A stretch of DNA of 40,894 nt from Candidatus Aquabacterium excrementipullorum (GTDB taxonomy: Bacteria > Pseudomonadota > Gammaproteobacteria > Burkholderiales > Burkholderiaceae_C). A model generated the notes under the pieces. That model was given only the letters and a program-made list of their open reading frames with translations, was not told where the DNA came from and did not search any database. Positions within the stretch are counted from its first letter, which is position 1. Every line of letters starts with the position of its first letter. Of the stretch, positions 9,607-17,380 are shown one piece after another. The position numbers and the translations under genes were made by a program. The stretch spans positions 1-40,894 of the forward strand of contig DXIO01000102.1 in assembly GCA_019112875.1 (NCBI GenBank), written 5' to 3'.

Positions 9607-9638
9607 AAAAAAGCCGCCCCAACCCGGGCGGCTCTTTT
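9607..9638. terminator. Bidirectional rho-independent terminator
   Basis: The stem is GCCGCCC (9613-9619) with GGGCGGC (9626-9632) around a six-base loop. A T-rich tract (TCTTTT) follows on the plus strand, and an A6 tract at 9607-9612 gives T6 on the minus strand. It lies between the converging sulfatase and azoreductase genes and can stop both. Confidence 0.88.
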
Positions 9639-9663
9639 CATGGGCGGGTCGGGCGGATGTCGA

Positions 9664-10260
9664 TCACACCGTGGCGATGTCCTTGCGGGCCGACACCAGG
9701 GCGGCGTCGCGGGCATCGGGGCCCATGGCCAGGCCTTCGGCGGTGATCACGCGGAAGTCCGTGATGCCCAGGAAGCCGAGCACCTGCTTGAGATAACCCA
9801 CATGGGCCTGACCCGAGGGCTGGTTGGCGTGCACGCCACCAGCCGTGGCCACGATCACCACGCGCTTGCCCTTGGCCAGGCCTTCGGGGCCGTTGGGGCC
9901 GTAGCGGAAGGTCACGCCGGCCACGGCCACCTGGTCGATCCAGGCCTTGAGCTGCGTGGGCACCGTGAAGTTGTACATCGGGGCACCGAGCACGATGGTG
10001 TCGGCGGCCAGGAACTCGGCGATCACGGCATCGGCCTGGGCGGCCAGGGCGGCCTGCTGGGGCGTGCGCTGGTCGGCGGGCGTGCTGCGGGCGCCGAGCA
10101 CGGCGGAGTCCAGTGGCAGGGCGTCGGGCGCGGCCAGGTCGCGGTAGGTCACGGTCACCGAAGGCTCGGCCAGCTTGATGGCTTCGACGACTTCGGCGGT
10201 CAGCAGGCGCGAGGTGGAATGGGCGCCGAGGATGCTGGAATCAAGGTGCAGCAGTTTCAT
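9664..10260 (-). CDS. azoR: FMN-dependent NADH-azoreductase / NAD(P)H-quinone reductase
   Basis: 198 residues, the normal length for AzoR. The flavodoxin-like fold is indicated by the N-terminal LHLDSSILGAHSTSRLL (FMN phosphate binding), the central GAPMYNFTVPTQLKAWID motif and TAGGVH, all hallmarks of the AcpD/AzoR family. The family reduces quinones and azo bonds in the cytosol in two-electron steps and protects against thiol-reactive compounds. It is divergent from a LysR gene. The ribosome site is TGGAG just upstream of the start. A T-N11-A LysR box lies in the shared upstream region, so regulation by that neighbour is likely. Confidence 0.96.
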   Translation of the reverse strand: MKLLHLDSSILGAHSTSRLLTAEVVEAIKLAEPSVTVTYRDLAAPDALPLDSAVLGARSTPADQRTPQQAALAAQADAVIAEFLAADTIVLGAPMYNFTVPTQLKAWIDQVAVAGVTFRYGPNGPEGLAKGKRVVIVATAGGVHANQPSGQAHVGYLKQVLGFLGITDFRVITAEGLAMGPDARDAALVSARKDIATV

Positions 10261-10309
10261 GATGGGCTCCAGGAAACAGGTTGTTCAGTTCGATGGAGTC
10301 ATCGTATAT

Positions 10310-10322
10310 TTGCTGCATGCAA
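10310..10322. promoter_or_regulatory. LysR-type T-N11-A operator between azoR and lysR
   Basis: TTGCTGCATGCAA is an exact T-N11-A element with matching arms (TTGC/GCAA), the classical LysR recognition pattern. It sits midway between the divergent azoR and LysR starts. On the azoR side a TATACG -10-like element overlaps its edge. A second inverted repeat, GGAA-N6-TTCC, lies at 10343-10356 near the LysR start. Confidence 0.55.
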
Positions 10323-10339
10323 GGCACTAGTCGGCAAAA

Positions 10340-11290
10340 ATGGGAATGACTGTTCCATCAATGGGTCAAATCAACCCGAATGGCGAGCTGCCTGACCTGA
10401 ACGACTACCGTTACTTCGCCGTGGTGGTGGATTGCGGCGGCTTCTCGGCGGCGGCGCGGCAACTGGGCCTGCCCAAATCGCGCCTGTCGCGTCGGGTGGC
10501 GGGGCTGGAAGCGCGCCTGGGTGTGCGCCTGCTGCAACGCAGCACGCGGCGCATCACCGTCACGCACGTGGGGCAGCAGGTGCTGGCGCACTGCCAGGCG
10601 CTGCTGCGCGAGGCCGAGGCGGCCGAGTGCGCGGCGGCCCGGGTCAAGGCCGAGCCCTCGGGCCGGGTGCGCGTGAGCGTGCCGATGAACCTGCTGGACA
10701 TGATCCTGATCGGTGTGTTCGAGCAGTTCCTGCTGGACCACCCCAAGGTCACGCTGGACCTGATCCAGACGAGCCGCCGCGTCGACCTGATCGAGGAGGG
10801 CATCGACCTGGCCCTGCGCGTGCGCACCACCGACGATGAGGACCCGCAATGGGCCACGCGCCGCCTGACGCCGACCCGGCCGGTGCTGGTGGCCAGCCCG
10901 GCCTTCACCGAGGCGCATGGCGGCCTGCGCACGCTGGCGCAACTGGAAGGTGCTGTCGCCTTGGGCGCGGCTTCGCCCGACGGCAAGGTGCACCTGCGCC
11001 TGGAAGCGCCGGACGGCGAGCTCAAGGACATCGCCCTGACATCCCGCCTGTCCACCGACCATTTCGCCTTGCGCGCGCGCGCGGCGGTGCAAGGGCTGGG
11101 CGTGACGATGTTGCCGGAGCTCTTCGCGCTGCCCGAGATCAAGGCCGGGCGGCTGGTCGAGGTGATGCCGGGCTGGCGCTTCCAACTCAACCACCTGCAG
11201 GCGGTCTATGTGAGTCAGCGGGGGCTGTCGCCAGCGGTGCGGGCCTTGCTGGACGCCCTGGCGCAGGCCGACACATCGGCCGGGGTGTGA
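10340..11290 (+). CDS. LysR-family transcriptional regulator (azoR neighbour)
   Basis: 316 residues from the first ATG. Alternative ATGs at 10346 and 10361 are possible, and 10361 would give the more usual short N-terminus; no start has a convincing ribosome site. The helix-turn-helix is at about residues 22-80 (FSAAARQLGLPKSRLSRRV), followed by an effector-binding domain. The SGRVRVSVP and LALRV stretches resemble the subgroup that often sits beside quinone- or flavin-reductase genes. It is divergent from azoR. About 57 bases after its stop is a long stem-loop that could act as terminator. Confidence 0.92.
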   Translation: MGMTVPSMGQINPNGELPDLNDYRYFAVVVDCGGFSAAARQLGLPKSRLSRRVAGLEARLGVRLLQRSTRRITVTHVGQQVLAHCQALLREAEAAECAAARVKAEPSGRVRVSVPMNLLDMILIGVFEQFLLDHPKVTLDLIQTSRRVDLIEEGIDLALRVRTTDDEDPQWATRRLTPTRPVLVASPAFTEAHGGLRTLAQLEGAVALGAASPDGKVHLRLEAPDGELKDIALTSRLSTDHFALRARAAVQGLGVTMLPELFALPEIKAGRLVEVMPGWRFQLNHLQAVYVSQRGLSPAVRALLDALAQADTSAGV

Positions 11291-11347
11291 ACGTCAAGGA
11301 TCTGGGAAGGCATCATCAGGCGTTGTGGCGTGCACGGTGCCTGGGAG

Positions 11348-11386
11348 GGGATTGCCGGGCGACACGCTGGCGTGCCACCCGGTCCC
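11348..11386. other. Strong imperfect stem-loop in convergent intergenic region
   Basis: GGGA (11348-11351) pairs with TCCC (11383-11386), CCGGG (11355-11359) with CCCGG (11378-11382) and CACG (11363-11366) with CGTG (11371-11374), giving about 13 pairs with small bulges. It lies in the 245-base gap between the converging LysR and methyltransferase genes. No clean T-run follows on either side (only TGTTGCTTTGTCTGT). It may be a weak terminator, a transcript-end stabiliser or part of a small RNA. I see no gene in the rest of this gap. Confidence 0.4.
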
Positions 11387-11535
11387 GTGTTGCTTTGTCT
11401 GTCTCACTCCACCAGGGGCACCCCGCAGGGCCCTCCTGTTGCGGCTGATTCTAGGGACGTGAACGCGGCTGCCATCCCCACACTCAGGGGGGATCCTCCG
11501 GGATAACCCGTGGCTCACCCGAGGGGCGGAGTACG

Positions 11536-12327
11536 TCAACGTGGCTTCTGCGCCCAGAGCAGTCCCGTTTGCGCGGTAAAGCTGCCGTCTGGCTCGATGG
11601 CCAGCGCCTGGCGAACCTCGTCGGGCGCGCCTTGCTGCAAGGCCCTGAGGGCATCCACGTGCAAGGCCGGCGTGCGCATGCGCGCCACCCAGGAGGCGAA
11701 TTCCAGCCGCACAGGCCACTGCGCCTGGGCCTGGGCCTGCACGTCGAAGCCGGTCTGGGTCAGCAACGCGTGCCACTGCGAGAGCGCGCGGTTGCGCACA
11801 TGCGATCGGTCGCGCAGCAGTTCCATGGCCTGCAGATGTGTGTCCACGAGCGCGTCCTCCTCGCCGAGGATGTCGATCACGAGCAGGTAGCCGCCGGGCT
11901 TGAGCACGCGGTGCATCTCGCGCAGCGAAGCCTTGAGCGCGGTCCAGTGGTGGGCGCTGTAGCGTGTGGCCACGGCGCAGAAGTGGCCGTCGTCGAAAGG
12001 CAGCCGATCGGCCTGGGCCTGCGCGGTGTCGATGTTGCCCAGGCCGCGCGCCTGGGCCGCTTGCCGCACGGTGTCCAGCATGCCGGGCGAGGGATCGACG
12101 GCGGTGACCTGCTTGACCTGCGAGGCCAGGGCGAAGGACAGGTGGCCGGCGCCGCAGCCCACGTCGAGCACGCGGGCCGTGGCGGCGGGCAGGTGCTGCG
12201 CGGCCAGTTGCCGCGCATGGGCCAGATCCGGGCCCTGGGCATGCACGGCGCTGCCCAGGTAGGCCTGCGCCTGGGCGTCGAACTGTTGCTGGATGGTCTG
12301 TTGGTGGGGGACGGCGGTGGTCGTCAT
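11536..12327 (-). CDS. Class I SAM-dependent methyltransferase (UbiE-like)
   Basis: 263 residues from the second of two adjacent ATGs; GGAG lies six bases upstream of it. The SAM-binding motif I is VLDVGCGAGHLSFALA. The motif II-like acid follows in VDPSPGML, then the LPFDDGHF and LKPGGYLLVIDI segments of the Methyltransf_11/UbiE type. The substrate cannot be told from sequence; such stand-alone enzymes methylate varied small molecules. It is divergent from an XRE/MmyB-type regulator, and that pairing (regulator plus oxidoreductase or methyltransferase) is common for the MmyB family. A perfect TATAAT on the minus strand (12407-12402) lies 75 bases upstream. Confidence 0.9.
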   Translation of the reverse strand: MTTTAVPHQQTIQQQFDAQAQAYLGSAVHAQGPDLAHARQLAAQHLPAATARVLDVGCGAGHLSFALASQVKQVTAVDPSPGMLDTVRQAAQARGLGNIDTAQAQADRLPFDDGHFCAVATRYSAHHWTALKASLREMHRVLKPGGYLLVIDILGEEDALVDTHLQAMELLRDRSHVRNRALSQWHALLTQTGFDVQAQAQAQWPVRLEFASWVARMRTPALHVDALRALQQGAPDEVRQALAIEPDGSFTAQTGLLWAQKPR

Positions 12328-12393
12328 CATCGGCTCCGGGGTGGGTCTGGAAGCCAACGATACGCAGAGCGCGATGCTGGTACAAGTTGCTTG

Positions 12394-12409
12394 CTTATCC
12401 TATTATAAG
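12394..12409. promoter_or_regulatory. Palindrome and -10 in methyltransferase/XRE divergent region
   Basis: CTTAT-N6-ATAAG (12394-12409) is a perfect inverted repeat. It contains a consensus minus-strand -10 (TATAAT, 12407-12402) pointing at the methyltransferase gene; no good -35 is visible. It lies 24 bases before the XRE gene start. A regulator bound here would block the methyltransferase promoter and could also autoregulate. Confidence 0.45.
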
Positions 12410-12432
12410 GACTGCCCGCTTCATCCTTGCCC

Positions 12433-13284
12433 ATGCCTTCGAACCTCACCCCCAACAGTGCGCCGGTGTCCCACGATGCCGAATCCAGCAATGCGCTGGG
12501 CGAGTTCCTGCACGCCTGCCGTGATCGCCTGAGCCCGCGTGATGTGGGCCTGCCTCAGGGTGCCCGCCGTCGTGCGCCCGGCCTGCGCCGCGAAGAGGTG
12601 GCCACGCTGTGCGGCATCAGCCCCACCTGGTACACCTGGATCGAGCAGGGGCGAACGCGCGCCGTGTCCACCGAAACCTTGGGCGCTTTGGCGCGTGGGC
12701 TGCTGCTGTCGGCGGCCGAGCGCGCCTACCTGTTCGAGCTGGCCGCCCGGTCGCTGCCGACGGCCGCCAGTACGGGGGCGGCCGATGACGAGCATCTGCC
12801 CTCGCTGAACGCGCTGGTGAATGCGGTGCGCACCCCGGCCTATGTGCTCGACCGCCACTGGGATGCCGTGGCCTGGAACCGGCCGGCCGCGCAGCTGTTC
12901 GAAGACTGGTTGGGCGGCGGGGCCAAGCGCACGGCCCAGGCGCCGGGCAGCCGCAACCTGCTGCGCTACGTGTTCCTGCACGCGGGCGCGCCGGCCCTGA
13001 TCGGCGATTGGGACGAGCGCGCGCGCCGCCTGGTGGCCGAGTACCGCGCAGACACGGCCTCGTGGCGCGACGATCCGGTCGCCCAGGCGCTGGTGGACGA
13101 GCTGCAATGGGCCAGCCCGGCCTTCAAGGCCGCGTGGCGTTCTCAAGCCGTGCTCTCGCGCGAGGGCGGGCTGCGGGGCTTCGAGCACCCGCGCCTGGGC
13201 CACCGCGAGTACGAGCAGTTCACGCTGCGTGTGGCCCAGCACCCGGCGCTCAAGCTGATCGTGCTCACGCCGCGGGCGGCCTGA
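12433..13284 (+). CDS. XRE-family regulator with MmyB-like ligand-binding domain
   Basis: 283 residues from the ATG at 12433. An N-terminal helix-turn-helix (about residues 20-90) carries the typical RRAPGLRREEVATLCGIS start and the TWYTWIEQGR recognition helix. The C-terminal MmyB ligand-binding domain has its usual AYVLDRHWDAVAWNRPA opening and the closing GHREYEQFTLRV plus LKLIVLTP. MmyB-type proteins are thought to bind a hydrophobic ligand and regulate an adjacent gene. Here the divergent methyltransferase is the natural target. Confidence 0.93.
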   Translation: MPSNLTPNSAPVSHDAESSNALGEFLHACRDRLSPRDVGLPQGARRRAPGLRREEVATLCGISPTWYTWIEQGRTRAVSTETLGALARGLLLSAAERAYLFELAARSLPTAASTGAADDEHLPSLNALVNAVRTPAYVLDRHWDAVAWNRPAAQLFEDWLGGGAKRTAQAPGSRNLLRYVFLHAGAPALIGDWDERARRLVAEYRADTASWRDDPVAQALVDELQWASPAFKAAWRSQAVLSREGGLRGFEHPRLGHREYEQFTLRVAQHPALKLIVLTPRAA

Positions 13285-13325
13285 AAAGGGCTTGCTACAG
13301 TGGGGCACAAAAGCCAAGGAGCCCC

Positions 13326-14849
13326 ATGACGGAGACCAGTGATCGCAAGGCGGTGAGCCTGCCCGATGGCGACAGCCCGTGGATGCGGGTGTGGCAGCAC
13401 GAAGGAGCCGCCGCCGTGCCTGAGCCGGCCGCACCGGCGCGGGCGCCTCGCGTTGAGCGCGAAGGGTTGAGGCCCGGGGCTTTGGGGCCCTGGTGGGCGG
13501 CGGGGCTGCGCGCGGCCACCTTCCGGCCTGTGCAGGGCCTGGACGCCTTGCAGGCCACGCCAGCTGTGGTGGCCTGGCTGGTGGTGTTCAACCTGCTGGT
13601 GCAGGTGCTGTGGCAGCGGTTGGCCACCGAGGGGCCCGCGAACTTCCATTGGCAAGGGCTGTTGCAAGGCGGGCTCGACCTGGCCGTGCTGGCCTGGATC
13701 TGTGCCTGGGTGAGTGCGCCCGGGCCAGGGCGGATCCGCCTGCTGTGCCTGGTGCTGGGCATCGATTTCGTGGTCAGCCAAAGCAGCGGCCTGCTGTGGG
13801 TGCTGGTCAGCCAGGCGCAGGCCACCGGGCTGCTGCGCGACCTGGGCATGGGGCTGATCTGGCTGCTGTGGCTGGGGCCCATGGTGTGGTGGCTGGCGGC
13901 CCTGGCCACGGCGCTGTGGCGCCAGGGCGATCACCACGTGCGCCCCTGGCTGCTGGGCGTGGCTTTGCTGGCGGGCCTGATGGGATTGCATTGGGTGCTG
14001 CCTTCGCAGCAGGTCTGGACGCCTGCGCCAGTGGCCCGGGGCGACGACGATGAATTTGCCCGCCTATTCCTGACCGAGCCGGTGCTGCGTGCCCAGGCCA
14101 CCTTGCTCGATCAGCAACTGGCCGCGCTCAAGCCCCAGCGCCCCGGCGTGGTCGATGTGTACGTGCTGACCTTCGCGCCCTACGGTGAAGAAGAAGTCTT
14201 CCGCCGTGAAAGCGCCATGGTGGCCGAGGTGATGCGCCAGCGCTTCGACGCGCAGGGCCGCGCGCTGCAGTTGGTGAACAACCCGCGCACGGCCGAGCAA
14301 CTGCCCTGGGCCACCACCGACAACCTGCGCCGCGCACTGCAGCGCATCGGCCAGGTGATGGACCCGCGCGAGGACGTGCTCTTCATCCACATGACCTCGC
14401 ACGGCGCGCGCAACGGCCACCTGGCCACGGGCCTGTGGCCGCTCAAGCTCGATGCCGTCACGCCCGAATCGCTCAAGGCGGCGCTGGATGACGCCGGCAT
14501 CCGCCGCCGCGTGGTGTCGATCTCGGCGTGTTTCTCGGGCAGCTGGATCGCGCCGCTGGCCGACGAGGATTCCCTGGTGATGACGGCGGCCGACGCGGAC
14601 CACACCTCCTACGGCTGTGGCCGCCGCTCACCGCTGACCTTCTTTGGCAAGGCCATGTACGACGAACTGCTGCGCACGCAGACGCACTCCTTCACCGAGG
14701 CGCATGCCAAGGCGCGCGCGCTGATCCTGCAGCGCGAGGAAGAGGCCGGCAAGGACGATGGCTACTCGAACCCGCAGATCCGTGTGGGGTCGCGCATCGG
14801 GCCGGTGCTGGAGGCCTTGCAGCGCCGGCTGGAGGCACCGCCGCGCTGA
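13326..14849 (+). CDS. Membrane-anchored C13-family (legumain-type) cysteine peptidase
   Basis: 507 residues starting five bases after AAGGAG (13316-13321); the gene begins 42 bases after the XRE gene. Residues 1-75 are a Pro/Ala-rich cytosolic stretch. Five hydrophobic segments follow at about 80-96, 114-130, 138-160, 172-196 and 207-225. The C-terminal half is a clan CD peptidase domain with the His in MTSHG (H359) and the Cys in ISACFSG (C402). This is the same His-Gly/Ala-Cys arrangement as legumain and caspases. Such bacterial C13 proteins are widespread in proteobacteria but their substrates are mostly unknown. The peptidase domain probably faces the periplasm, as an odd number of segments precedes it. 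Confidence 0.9.
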   Translation: MTETSDRKAVSLPDGDSPWMRVWQHEGAAAVPEPAAPARAPRVEREGLRPGALGPWWAAGLRAATFRPVQGLDALQATPAVVAWLVVFNLLVQVLWQRLATEGPANFHWQGLLQGGLDLAVLAWICAWVSAPGPGRIRLLCLVLGIDFVVSQSSGLLWVLVSQAQATGLLRDLGMGLIWLLWLGPMVWWLAALATALWRQGDHHVRPWLLGVALLAGLMGLHWVLPSQQVWTPAPVARGDDDEFARLFLTEPVLRAQATLLDQQLAALKPQRPGVVDVYVLTFAPYGEEEVFRRESAMVAEVMRQRFDAQGRALQLVNNPRTAEQLPWATTDNLRRALQRIGQVMDPREDVLFIHMTSHGARNGHLATGLWPLKLDAVTPESLKAALDDAGIRRRVVSISACFSGSWIAPLADEDSLVMTAADADHTSYGCGRRSPLTFFGKAMYDELLRTQTHSFTEAHAKARALILQREEEAGKDDGYSNPQIRVGSRIGPVLEALQRRLEAPPR

Positions 14850-14871
14850 TGGCTGGCGGGCACAGGCCGCG

Positions 14872-15294
14872 TCAGGCCGCCCAGAGCTTGCCCAGCAGCA
14901 GCACCCACATCACCGCCGCCACCCCATTGCTCACGGCGAACACCGTGAGCCGGTGCGCCACGTGGTTGTAGCTCAGGTAGATCAGCGAGTGCAGCACACG
15001 CAGCGCCACGTAGGCCCAGGCCAGCGCGATCAGGGTGGGCGTGGCGTGCTGCGTGACCACGGCCACCAGGCAGGCCAGGTAGAACAGCACCGGCACTTCC
15101 AGCAGGTTCATGAACACGCGGTTGGGCACGCGCGTGGCGGTGGGCACCCGCGCCGATTCGCCGTATTTGAAGTCGTCGAGTTCGACCTCGCCCCGCGCCC
15201 CGGCCTTGAAGCGCGCGATGGGCACGAGCAGCAGCACGAGCAGGGTCCACAAGGCCAGCACGGCCATGGGTTGCAGGATGGTGTGGGGTGTCAT
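14872..15294 (-). CDS. MAPEG-family membrane protein
   Basis: 140 residues with about four hydrophobic segments. The motif RVPNRVFMNLLEVPVLFYLACL is shortened here to its core NLLEVPVLFY; together with LRVLHSLIYLSYN it is diagnostic of the MAPEG family (membrane-associated proteins in eicosanoid and glutathione metabolism). The start is the ATG at 15294 behind AGGAG. It lies 40 bases after mtnN on the same strand, so the two are probably co-transcribed. Bacterial MAPEG proteins may be glutathione transferases or peroxidases, but many are uncharacterised. The gene converges with the C13 peptidase gene. Confidence 0.9.
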   Translation of the reverse strand: MTPHTILQPMAVLALWTLLVLLLVPIARFKAGARGEVELDDFKYGESARVPTATRVPNRVFMNLLEVPVLFYLACLVAVVTQHATPTLIALAWAYVALRVLHSLIYLSYNHVAHRLTVFAVSNGVAAVMWVLLLGKLWAA

Positions 15295-15334
15295 CGTGGT
15301 TCTCCTGGCGTGGGGTGTTCTCAAGATGGAAGGA

Positions 15335-16078
15335 TCAGGGCCAGCGGTGCAGGGTGCCGCGCACGATGTCCAGCGCCACGTGGCGTGCCACCTCGTCGAT
15401 GAAGCGGGCGAAGTCCACATGGGCCGTGTCGTCGGCGCGGTCGGAGATGGTGCGCACCACGGCGAAGGGCACCTGGAAATCGTGGCAGACCTGGGCGAGC
15501 GCGGCGCCTTCCATCTCGACAGCCAGGGCGTCGGGCAGGGCCTGGCGCAGGGCGGTGCTTTCGCTGGCGCTGGAGACGAAGCGGTCGCCGCTGACGATCA
15601 GGCCCTGGTGCACGGTGGCCGGCGTGTCCTTCAGCAGACGCGTGCCATGGCCGGAGGCATGGCTCAGGGCCTCGCGGGCCGCCGCGCATACGGCGCCGGA
15701 CAAGGCCGGGTCGGTGGGAAGCCGCGACTTGCCCAGCCCCGGGATCTGGTGCCGGGGGAACAGCGGCGAGGCGTCCATGTCGTGCTGCAGCAGCTCGGTG
15801 GCCACCACCGCGTCGCCCACCTGCACACCCGCGCCCAGCCCGCCGGCCACACCGACGAAGACCACGGCCTGCGCTTCGAACTCGGTGAGCAGCAGGGTGG
15901 TGGTGATGGCCGCGGCCACCTTGCCGATGCCCGAGAGCACGGCGACCAGCTCGCGGCCCTCCCAGTGCCCGACCCAGAAGTCGCGGCCCGCGCGCTGCAC
16001 CCGGCTTTCGTCGGGCATCGCGTCGAGCAAGGTCTGCAGTTCCTGCGGCATGGCTGCCACGATGGCCAGGCGCCCCAT
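15335..16078 (-). CDS. mtnN: 5'-methylthioadenosine/S-adenosylhomocysteine nucleosidase
   Basis: 247 residues from the ATG at 16078 (GRLAIVAAMPQEL start). The PNP/UDP phosphorylase-fold motifs are present: SGIGKVAAAITTTLLL, FVGVAGGLGAGVQVGD, the ribose-binding acidic motif VEMEGAALAQV and the catalytic aspartate in TISDRADD. The enzyme cleaves methylthioadenosine and S-adenosylhomocysteine to adenine plus thioribose or homocysteine derivatives in the cytosol, relieving product inhibition of methyltransferases. It is divergent from the yjfI-pspA operon and probably transcribed together with the MAPEG gene. Confidence 0.93.
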   Translation of the reverse strand: MGRLAIVAAMPQELQTLLDAMPDESRVQRAGRDFWVGHWEGRELVAVLSGIGKVAAAITTTLLLTEFEAQAVVFVGVAGGLGAGVQVGDAVVATELLQHDMDASPLFPRHQIPGLGKSRLPTDPALSGAVCAAAREALSHASGHGTRLLKDTPATVHQGLIVSGDRFVSSASESTALRQALPDALAVEMEGAALAQVCHDFQVPFAVVRTISDRADDTAHVDFARFIDEVARHVALDIVRGTLHRWP

Positions 16079-16167
16079 GTGTGAAGTCCTTCCGTGCGGG
16101 TTCGGCGGGGATTGTCCCACCGCGCGACAGCATGATCTACCCCATGCGCGCCTCATCGCGAACCCTG

Positions 16168-16196
16168 TTGACATGTTATGTCGAAGGCCCTACATT
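16168..16196 (+). promoter_or_regulatory. Near-consensus sigma70 promoter of the yjfI-pspA-flotillin operon
   Basis: A perfect -35 (TTGACA, 16168-16173), a 17-base spacer and a good -10 (TACATT, 16191-16196) lie 45 bases before the first start codon. The predicted transcription start is near 16203. The perfect palindrome GACAT-GTT-ATGTC (16170-16182) overlaps the -35 and spacer, the usual place for a repressor. An inverted repeat CCGCCA/TGGCGG (16199-16223) lies at the start of the transcript. I see no sigma54 (GG-N10-GC) element, unlike classical psp operons. Confidence 0.72.
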
Positions 16197-16241
16197 GACC
16201 GCCATGGGACGTCGTTGTGGCGGCCTTCAACAGGGAGTGAC

Positions 16242-16658
16242 ATGAAACCACTGCTTGATCAACTCCAGGGACTGGACACGCTGATCAGCCAGGCCATGGG
16301 GGGCCTGTCGGTGCAACTGCAACCCATTCCGGGCGACGTGCCGGTGGTGCAGGTCACCATCGACGGGCGCCAGGAGCTGCCCATCTTCCTGACGGGCTCG
16401 CAGGCGCAGATCCTGTGCATGTGCTACCTGTGGACGGACGACGAAGTGAAGGCCGAGCGCCGTACCGAGCTGCTGGGCTGCCTGCTGGACCTGAACCCGT
16501 CGGTGCCGCTGTCGTCCTTCGGCCGCGTGGACGGGCGCTATGTGCTGTTCGGCGCGCTGTCGGCCGATGCCCGCGCCGAGGACATCGCCCAGGACGTGGC
16601 CGTGCTCAGCGACAACGCGCTCGATGCACTCGACGCGCTGTCGGAATTCCTGAACTGA
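16242..16658 (+). CDS. yjfI: DUF2170 (YjfI-like) protein
   Basis: 138 residues, acidic and soluble. The LPIFLTGSQAQILCMCYLW segment followed by RTELLGCLLDLNPSVPLSSFG is typical of the DUF2170/YjfI family. Family members are nearly always encoded directly before a pspA-like gene (YjfJ in E. coli). No enzymatic motif is visible. The ATG at 16242 follows GGGAG by four bases. It is the first gene of the six-gene operon, and its stop lies 17 bases before pspA. A role as PspA partner or regulator is inferred from conserved neighbourhood only. Confidence 0.92.
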   Translation: MKPLLDQLQGLDTLISQAMGGLSVQLQPIPGDVPVVQVTIDGRQELPIFLTGSQAQILCMCYLWTDDEVKAERRTELLGCLLDLNPSVPLSSFGRVDGRYVLFGALSADARAEDIAQDVAVLSDNALDALDALSEFLN

Positions 16659-16675
16659 TCGACCGAGGACACACC

Positions 16676-17380
16676 ATGACCGTCATCAAGAAACTGGTCA
16701 CCCTGTTGCGCGGCAGTGCCCGCGAGCTGGGCGAAAGCGTGGTCGATGCCAATGCCACGCGCATCTACGAGCAGGAGATCGTCGACGCGCGCCACAGCAT
16801 CGACCAGGCCCGTGGCGATCTCACCGGCGTGATGGCCAAGGAGATGCAGACCGCGCGCGCCATCGAGAAGCTCAAGGCCGAGGTGGGGCGCTACGAAGGT
16901 CTGGCGCTCGAAGCGCTCAACAAGACGCAGGAGGCGCTGGCGTTGGAGGTGGCCGCCAAGGTGGGTGCGCTCGAGCAGGAGCTCGACGAGCAGACCAAGG
17001 CCCACGCGTCCTACGCCGTGCAGGTGGCCAAGCTCAAGGCGCTGATCAAGTCGGCCGAGCTGCGCATCCGCGAGCACGAGCGCGAGCTGGCCATCGCCAA
17101 GACGACCGAGAGCGTCTACCGCGCCACGCGCTCGATCTCCGAGAACATCGGCAGCAGCGGCTCCAAGCTGGTCAACGCCCGGCAGTCGCTCGAGCGCATC
17201 AAGCAGCGCCATGAGGACCTGTCCGACCGCATGGCTGCCGCCGAATCGCTCGATGCCGAGTTCGGCCACGCCGCGCTCGAGAAGAAGCTGGCGGCCGCCG
17301 GCATCGGCGACGACGCCGACCGTGCCCGCAAGGTGATGGACCGCGTGCGCGCCCGCCAGGCCTCCGAAGGACAAGGATGA
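16676..17380 (+). CDS. pspA: PspA/IM30 family membrane-stress protein
   Basis: 234 residues, close to E. coli PspA (222). It is almost entirely helical coiled coil, rich in Glu, Lys, Ala and Arg, with the usual amphipathic N-terminal helix (MTVIKKLVTLLRG) and the SARELGESVVDANATRIYEQEI opening of YjfJ-type PspA proteins. The family forms ESCRT-III-like rods or arcs on the inner membrane and protects against proton leakage. The gene follows yjfI by 17 bases and overlaps the next gene by four bases (ATGA, 17377-17380), so translation is coupled. No pspF, pspB or pspC is visible in the window, so this is not the classical psp system. Confidence 0.95.
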   Translation: MTVIKKLVTLLRGSARELGESVVDANATRIYEQEIVDARHSIDQARGDLTGVMAKEMQTARAIEKLKAEVGRYEGLALEALNKTQEALALEVAAKVGALEQELDEQTKAHASYAVQVAKLKALIKSAELRIREHERELAIAKTTESVYRATRSISENIGSSGSKLVNARQSLERIKQRHEDLSDRMAAAESLDAEFGHAALEKKLAAAGIGDDADRARKVMDRVRARQASEGQG

